NCBI GenBank assembly: GCA_013365365.1
Contig: JABVXU010000700.1
Location: 1-25,508 of the forward strand
DNA from: Cruorifilaria tuberocauda
Lineage: Eukaryota > Nematoda > Chromadorea > Rhabditida > Onchocercidae
Length of the DNA stretch: 25,508 bases
Direction of reading: 5' to 3'
Shown piece after piece: positions 19,901-25,508 of this stretch. Positions within the stretch are counted from its first letter, which is position 1, and each line of letters begins with the position of its first letter. The position numbers and the translations under genes were made by a program. The notes below the pieces were generated by a model. That model was not told the DNA's origin. It saw nothing but the letters and a program-made list of their open reading frames with translations, and did no database searches.

Positions 19901-22900
19901 TTAGCTTTTCACTCATGATTCCACTTGACCACTCACCTACTTGATGATCCCCACGAGATTCATTTGCCATATCATAAGGCTAAAACATCTGTCAAATATT
20001 CTCTCCCATCTTTCTTTGAGTTATTTTTCATTCAAAAATTTGCATTCAATTTTTTTCTTCCTCGAAAAATTTCACTTTTACAAATGCAAAAGAATGAAAA
20101 CTGAAAAGTACACGTTTTCACGTTTTCACTTTTTTCTTCAGCTAAATTTGGAAGTGATATTTTGCAATTATTAAAGCTTATAGTTATTACGAATATCTCT
20201 TAGGAATGCAATTCCTTTCTTATCATGCATTTCCGGTTCACTTAATTTAATTAATAATTGTCATATCTCTAATCCAATTAGTTTCAATTCCAGAAATTCA
20301 CCAGTGTGAATTTCAGGACCGGAAACTTCTTCAGTTGTATTCCTACGAATAATGAACCAGAAATGTATTTATTCCATGTTCAATAATTCTTCCATTTGAT
20401 TGAATTTGAACCAACAAATTGTATAATTAGTATCTCCGGTTCCTGATATATCTATATGAAATTTCTCATAACACTATCCATATCCAAGAAAAACAGTCTT
20501 AATTCCGGAAACATATCCTTTTCTAATATTTCATTCCGGTTTATCAAGTCTGATCAATAATTGTATGATTGCAATCTGAAATTAACCCCCGCTTTACTGA
20601 ATCACCGATAAATCTCCGCTTTCTCGTTTCATCTTCAATCATTACTAATTATTAGCTTTAGAAAAGAATGAATGGTTTGATTAATAATGGATGAGGAAGA
20701 AAGAAAGAGAGAGAGAGAGAAGAAAAGAAAGAAACGGAAAGAATAAAGAACAGATTTTCGATTAGGAAAAATTGTGGAAAAGACGAAAATAAACTAAAAT
20801 AAAATAAAAGCCGGAATCAAGAAAGTTAAAAAAATCCGGAAATATCTGAACAGAAGTATGACATTCAGGTTGATCATTTACTTATCAGGATTGCAAAGAA
20901 ACGGAAAGGATTGAAACAAAATTTGAAAAAAAAAATTTTTAGCAAAGCAAAAGTTGAAATTTCTTAATTTTCGTAAAATATGAATTTGAATATTAATGAA
21001 ATTTGCAAGAGCTTAAATTTCCTAAAGTTATAATTCATTGAAATATTCAAAGTAATACAAAAAAGCGATTTTACTTTAAGAGATTTCTAGATTTTTCTGG
21101 AAAAGTTCATGGAAAAAATAAGAAAGAAATAAGAAATTCTAATTAACAATTAATTTCTAATTAATTTCCAAAGACAATAAAGCATTCGAAAGCAAGCACC
21201 GGAAAATTTAATTAATTTAATATTAGCTCATTCATATTAATTATATTAGCCATATTCATTTAACAATTATATTAGCCTGGAGATATTGAGATAGAATATA
21301 AATTAAAATTAAAATATTATTAATTTCATTCCTTCTGCTTTTTCTAGCTATTCCTTTCATTTCTTTTTCTTTATTATAGGAAATAAAACGGAAGAAAAAA
21401 GCTGAAATATAGACCGAAATTTGTTTAAATTTAACTAATATTTCATCTGAAATTCGTAATTTAAAGAATTTTCATTTTAAAATAATTGTATTATTCGTTT
21501 TCTTTTTGCAATTATTAATCGGAAAAACGGTTTTCCATACATCCGGAAAATCGATTGCTTAAAAAAACGAATAATAATTGAAGCTTATACAGCTTTTCAT
21601 TTTATTTAAAAATTATCAAAAAAAAAAACAAACAAACAAGCAAAAAGCTTTTTATTAGTGAATTTGAAGAGCTATTAAGTTTGAATGGTTTATAGGTTTG
21701 GCGGTAAATGACATCAAAAGAATAAAATCGAAACAGATGACAAATGGGCATTTATTGATGGGAACCATTGAAGGATGGAAATTCGAAGTAAAGCTAACAT
21801 CGAATATCATCCGTTAGCTTCCTCCAATACAAAGGGGAAGCTAATCTCTTATCTTCCCTAACAATACAAATAACCAAAATTGGAAATGAATTGAAATTAA
21901 AAAGGAAATGGAAAATAATTGGAAAAGATTTGTTTAAATGTTAAAAGAAACTAAGGAAATGTAAACAATTATTATAATTTATTTTGATTATTTCAAAAAG
22001 AAAAAATTTGGAAAATTTTCAATTTCAAATATAAATAATAAAAAGGAAATAATAAATTCAATTATTCAAATTTTACTAAATTTAGCAACCAATTAATTAT
22101 CAGTAGATTATTTCATATAAGTTAACTGTTCCTAAAAAATTTCAAAGTTTTTTTTACAAATCTTAAAATTGATTAATTTGTAAGGTTAATGAGATACCTT
22201 TTGTCTTTAATATTCATTACCTTCATTACCGTTCAACATTTAAGTAAACGAATTTGCTTATTACTTTTGTTTCTCTTAAACACATTTCCAATTTTTCGTT
22301 TGAACAGTTGTTGCTCTTCTTTAATAATAAAATAAAACTTTAAATTTCAAGCATTAATTCATTTTTAAAAATTATATAAAAATTAAATTACGCTTAATTC
22401 ATTTATACTAAAATACTAATTACTATAAAATGAAATAATATGCTAATTATTTATGAAATACTAATTATTAATACTAAAATTAACTTACAGCATATGTCTT
22501 TATAGTAATATTAATACTGAATATTGAATTCTGTAAATAATACATAACTATACGAAAGCATTAAAATTATTCCATCAGAAAATACTATTACTGAATTTTG
22601 ATAATAATGCCTAAAACTAAACCTAAAACCTATCACTTAAAACTGATAAAAGTAAAATTGATTTAATTATGCAAAATAAATTAAAATTATCAGTGAAATT
22701 TAATTATATAAAATATTTTACTTATCTGAAAATGAATTATTTGTATTAAATGATAGAAATAATTGGCATTTTCCCTGCTCATATTCATATTTAAATAACT
22801 TTAAACACTTTACTAAATGTTTGACATGCAGGTAAGTTAGTAAGTAAATAAAAAAAAATACATAAAAAGATTAGGGAGAAATTAATGAAATGGAAATTGA

Positions 22901-25340
22901 AAATAAAAAAGCATTTTCAGTTCTATCGGAACAATGCATATGTTTGAAATTATTTTCTCACTAAGATAATTATAGTGATATTCGATCAAGATAATTATGA
23001 TGATTACGCTCTGTACAGACATGCAATTCATTATCAATAAAACCCTGTTACGAATAAAATGCTTGAATGCTTGAAAAAAAATCAAATTTAAATTTAAATA
23101 TCCTTGAAAATCTACAAAAAATTTTTCATCCAAACTGTCTTTTTTTTCCTCTTGGTAAATTATTATCATTACCTGAAAGGTCACTGAAGTGGCATTTAAT
23201 TTCATTTCTACTTTTACAATTTCAGGAAAATAACTGAGATCGTTTTAAATTCAAATCTTAAAATTTGAATTAAAATTTTTAATCTTAAATAACATCTTTT
23301 GATAAATAATACAAATTGATTTAAATGTCGAATTAAATGAGTAATGATTGAGTAAAATGTCCAATTTAAGATTTATGTTTTGTTCGGAAAAAATGACCTT
23401 CAACTGAAGTGGCCCTACTGATCAACAGCTTACAGGATTATCTATAATTGACCTTCGACCAGCAGGCATTTACTCATCTGTACATCACTGAGAGATTCAG
23501 ATGGCCCTACCGAAATAGTAAACATATCAACATAACAAGTAAATAATTTTATTTAATAACTGACAACTTGTAAACAAAGATTTTAAACTATTCAAATTTC
23601 GTTTAATTTTTAATTTGATCATAAAGTTGAAAAGGAAAAAGAAGAAATTACTTTTAATATTTCATTTTAATATTTTATCATAGTATAAATAAGTAGCATA
23701 AGTAAGTAAATATAATAGTACAAGTTGTACTATATAAGCAATAAGATACTTGTGATATTTCATATCAATGTTTTATCATAGTATAAGTAAAATATACCAA
23801 AAACAGCTCCACTGATAAAAGTAAATTCAAAAAAAAAAAAACTAACTTTTTCTAAACTGTTGAAGAAATTCTGAATCACTGTAACTGGAAATGATGTAAA
23901 TCGATTTTCCGAAATATCTATCATTCGAAGCATTGGTGAAATTTCTCGGAAATGTTCCAGTAATGAGGAAAGTTGATTACCCGATAGATTGAGAAATATC
24001 AATTGGGTAAATTCGTTGGGTAATTTTTTTGGTAAATATTCAATAAAATTATATCCCAAATGAAGTTTTGTAAGCTTTGTCATATTAGCTGTTAGCCATT
24101 GTCCAATACTACTGATATGATTCCCATTAAGATACAAAGTTTCCACCGTCCCTTGAGCTATTCCGAGATTTTCCGAATGGAAATGTTCAAAGCTATTACG
24201 TGATAAATCCAATTCACGTAGTGCCATTCCAGTTTTTAACGAATTGAATGATAGTGAATTAGGATTGGTACCAAGATGATTACCGGCAAGTAATAGTCGA
24301 CTGATATTTGATTTAGCAAATATTTCCGATTCTATTTCAACAAGCTCATTATCACTAAGGTCAAGGGTGGTTAATGAGTTTAGATGATTACGTAATGCAC
24401 TTATTGGTACCCTTCCAAGCATATTACCTGCAAGACCGAGCTGTTTCAAGGAGTGAAATTTCTCCAATGCCAAATCATTTACAGCTCCTATACTTAAACC
24501 ACATTCGTTTAACTCTAATCGTTCGAGTTGTGGTACATCCGTAAAAAGTAAATTGAATTGTGAAACAGGTATTCGATTGCCATCCAGATGAAGTGCTTTT
24601 AGATTTTTCAAACCACGTAATAAATTTACCGTTACTTCAGTAATATTATTATGTGCTAATGATAGAATTTGTAAATTTTTCAGATACGTGAAAGCACCTG
24701 TCGGTAGGACACTCAATGAATTCTCAGCTAAATTAAGTTCACGTATCGCCGGTACACCAGAAAATATAGAAACAGGCAAGTGCTGAATGCGATTTCCACG
24801 AAGATCAAGCACTTCTAAGGTGCGTAATCTCAAAGCACGACTAATTGCTGGAATTGCGCAGTTGACAAGTCGTAAGACACGTAAATGCTGCAACTGATTA
24901 ATATTATCATCCCAGAGAAGATGATTTGGGTGATCGAACGGTGCTTCAACTTCCAGAACTGTCACTTCTCTGGGAATTTGCTTGAGAAGCTTGGAAAATG
25001 CTATTTGTTCCAGGCTACCTGCACGGCAATATACTGAAATTTCTGTGGTACTACCACTGGTACCATCATCCCAAATAGCATGCTCACATTCGCAAAAATT
25101 TGGACATCGTGAATTTGAAATTTGAATATTGTCCGTATTGCGAATGAATCGACTACTCTTATTTCGATAACCTTTAACCTCATAATTCTCGATATCTTTT
25201 GTAATATTAGAAGTAGTAGTAGTAATAGTAGTAGCCTTAATTACTGGCCAAAAATTGGCTACAATACAGTAAACAATAAGAGAAGTAATTGCAGTTGACC
25301 GAACAGATGGATAACGATTAGAAGAAAATGATCGATTCAT
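16767..25340 (-). CDS. Leucine-rich-repeat single-pass membrane protein, 4 coding exons, 660 aa
   Basis: Join 25340-23847, 17544-17393, 17191-17032 and 16943-16767 (1983 nt, divisible by three). Seen: an N-terminal hydrophobic stretch (about residues 17-35, signal peptide), an LRRNT cap with a CPxxCxC pattern (C79, C83, C85, later C105), about 14 LRRs from about 153 to 494 (for example LEVLDLRGNRI, LTTLDLSDNEL, LIFLNLSGNQL), an LRRCT cap starting GNPLDCTC (C508, C510, C535, C536, C556), one membrane helix at about 572-594 followed by NRLERRKKK, and a 66-residue proline- and serine-rich tail. Known: this layout is typical of cell-surface adhesion and receptor LRR proteins, such as insect Capricious/Tartan types and nematode PAN-1-like proteins. 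Which family this is I cannot decide. The start is the only Met after the upstream in-frame stop, but no stop follows the acceptor at 25371, so a further coding exon outside the window is possible. Inference: an ectodomain-driven recognition or adhesion protein. Confidence 0.92.
17032..17191 (-). CDS. LRR protein exon 3: end of LRRCT and transmembrane helix
   Basis: 160 nt. Acceptor TTTTACAG|ACTTAATC enters in phase 2 and the exon ends CGAAAAAAG|GTTCCC in phase 0. It codes residues 550-602, including C556 of the cap, a long hydrophobic helix (ITILFLFLIIFALSAALLIL) and a basic stop-transfer NRLERRKK. The donor GTTCCC is weak, but it is the only GT at the right place and gives a clean join. The basic side after the helix puts the tail in the cytoplasm (positive-inside rule). 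Confidence 0.9.
17393..17544 (-). CDS. LRR protein exon 2: LRRCT cap
   Basis: 152 nt. Acceptor TTTTAAG|GTTAGC sits at 17545/17544 and donor TATAG|GTAATA ends the exon in phase 2. It codes residues 499-549 with GNPLDCTC and the CC pair (C535, C536) of a C-terminal cap. Identity rests on the cap motif and on phase agreement with exon 1, which is 6.3 kb away. Confidence 0.92.
17741..17864. repeat. 22-bp minisatellite carrying TTATCAG in LRR intron 1
   Basis: Five and a half units starting TTTATCAGTTATTACTCA. The first four carry a perfect TTATCA at 17742, 17764, 17786 and 17808. The last units are degraded (TTCATCA, TTATCG). Confidence 0.88.
18134..18182. repeat. GA dinucleotide repeat
   Basis: AG run with a few substitutions inside LRR intron 1. 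A shorter AG run lies at 20700-20730. Confidence 0.93.
19279..19495. repeat. GAAATA hexanucleotide array
   Basis: About 35 copies of GAAATA with a few interruptions. The array is bordered by a directly repeated stretch (AAGAACAGGAATTTCAAT at 19259, one mismatch at 19515). Apparent Leu-Phe and Ile-Ser polypeptides on the minus strand are only this repeat translated. Confidence 0.95.
23847..25340 (-). CDS. LRR protein exon 1: signal peptide, LRRNT, about 14 LRRs
   Basis: A single 1494-nt exon coding residues 1-498. Donor AAAAA|GTTAGT lies at 23847/23846, phase 0. The last codons read NSLEK, and exon 2 opens VSLHGNPLDC, which restores a canonical last LRR leading into LRRCT. Without splicing the frame runs 28 more residues, mostly hydrophobic, to a stop at 23760. 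Residues 36-78 are a Thr/Asn/Ser-rich spacer between signal peptide and LRRNT; NIT and NKS sequons there suggest N-glycosylation. Confidence 0.95.
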
Positions 25341-25370
25341 TCCGGAATAGTTATTATTATCACAATTATT

Positions 25371-25375
25371 TCTGG
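25371..25375 (-). other. Splice acceptor upstream of the LRR start (trans- or cis-splicing)
   Basis: The minus strand reads TTTGTTCCAG, with AG at 25373-25372, 31 nt before the ATG at 25340. This could be a spliced-leader addition site or the acceptor of an ordinary intron. The 31-nt leader is open in the ATG frame, so sequence alone does not settle which. Confidence 0.55.
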
Positions 25376-25508
25376 AACAAATTAATAAATGATTTTTTTA
25401 ATCTTGTTTAATAAGATTAAACGTAAGTTTAGCAGAAGTATACGTTGTAAATTGTAATCGTTATAACTGAATCAAAATTTAGAATCATAATTTTACATTC
25501 TAAAATTC

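Larger units (their letters stand above)
17545..23846 (-). other. 6.3-kb first intron of the LRR gene
   Basis: It is bounded by GTTAGT at 23846 and TTTTAAG ending at 17545, and exon phases match across it. It is repeat-rich (22-bp minisatellite, GA tracts, hexanucleotide array) with a hairpin cluster at 21791-21844 and a GC-richer island at 23394-23515 near the 5' end. The long hydrophobic reading frames in 19172-19550 are translations of the hexanucleotide repeat. I see no cassette exon that is needed for the reading frame. Confidence 0.8.

Noticed and set aside
19611..20174. Two short plus-strand ORFs
   Set aside because: Within the LRR intron, AT-biased residues, no splice or domain support.
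22882..23205. 107-codon minus-strand ORF inside LRR intron 1
   Set aside because: Rich in Ile, Leu and Phe with no domain. The LRR exons join in phase without it, and the frame shows no clean acceptor and donor pair.

Overview
The window reads as nuclear DNA of a nematode. It is very AT-rich. Short, slightly GC-richer exons are joined by introns with GT..AG borders and TTTCAG-type acceptors, and two of three starts sit a few bases after an acceptor-like CAG, as expected for spliced-leader trans-splicing. Composition and the crowd of AT-rich simple repeats suggest a filarial or related spirurid worm; that is inference. I see no bacterial features, no CRISPR array, no transposase and no tRNA or rRNA gene.

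Three genes can be built from the sequence, all on the minus strand. (1) 25340 to 16767: a leucine-rich-repeat single-pass membrane protein, four coding exons, 660 residues. Its large first exon (signal peptide, LRRNT cap, about 14 LRRs) is 6.3 kb away from three small exons carrying the LRRCT cap, the membrane helix and a proline-rich cytoplasmic tail. Phases match at every junction and the protein joins seamlessly through the cap. (2) 13723 to 11598: five coding exons, 286 residues, a probably secreted or signal-anchored protein I do not recognise. A strong splice donor at 14158 suggests an extra non-coding first exon. (3) 7277 to about 5578: three or four exons, about 200 residues, a multi-pass membrane protein I do not recognise; its first donor and its last exon are uncertain.

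The rest, roughly 1-5577, 7285-11487, 13771-16766 and the intron 17545-23846, is non-coding as far as I can see. It holds microsatellites and minisatellites, a few hairpins, some GC-richer islands, and unusually dense TGATAA/TTATCA (GATA-factor type) motifs. One set lies about 1.1 kb upstream of gene 3 at exact 11-bp spacing, one lies at the putative promoter and first exon of gene 2, and one is built into a 22-bp minisatellite in the LRR gene. The most unusual single item is a 21-bp minisatellite in the last intron of gene 2 that stays open as a heptapeptide repeat on the gene's own strand.

Nothing links the three genes as one pathway beyond shared strand and membrane or secreted character. 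I found no convincing new multi-gene system.
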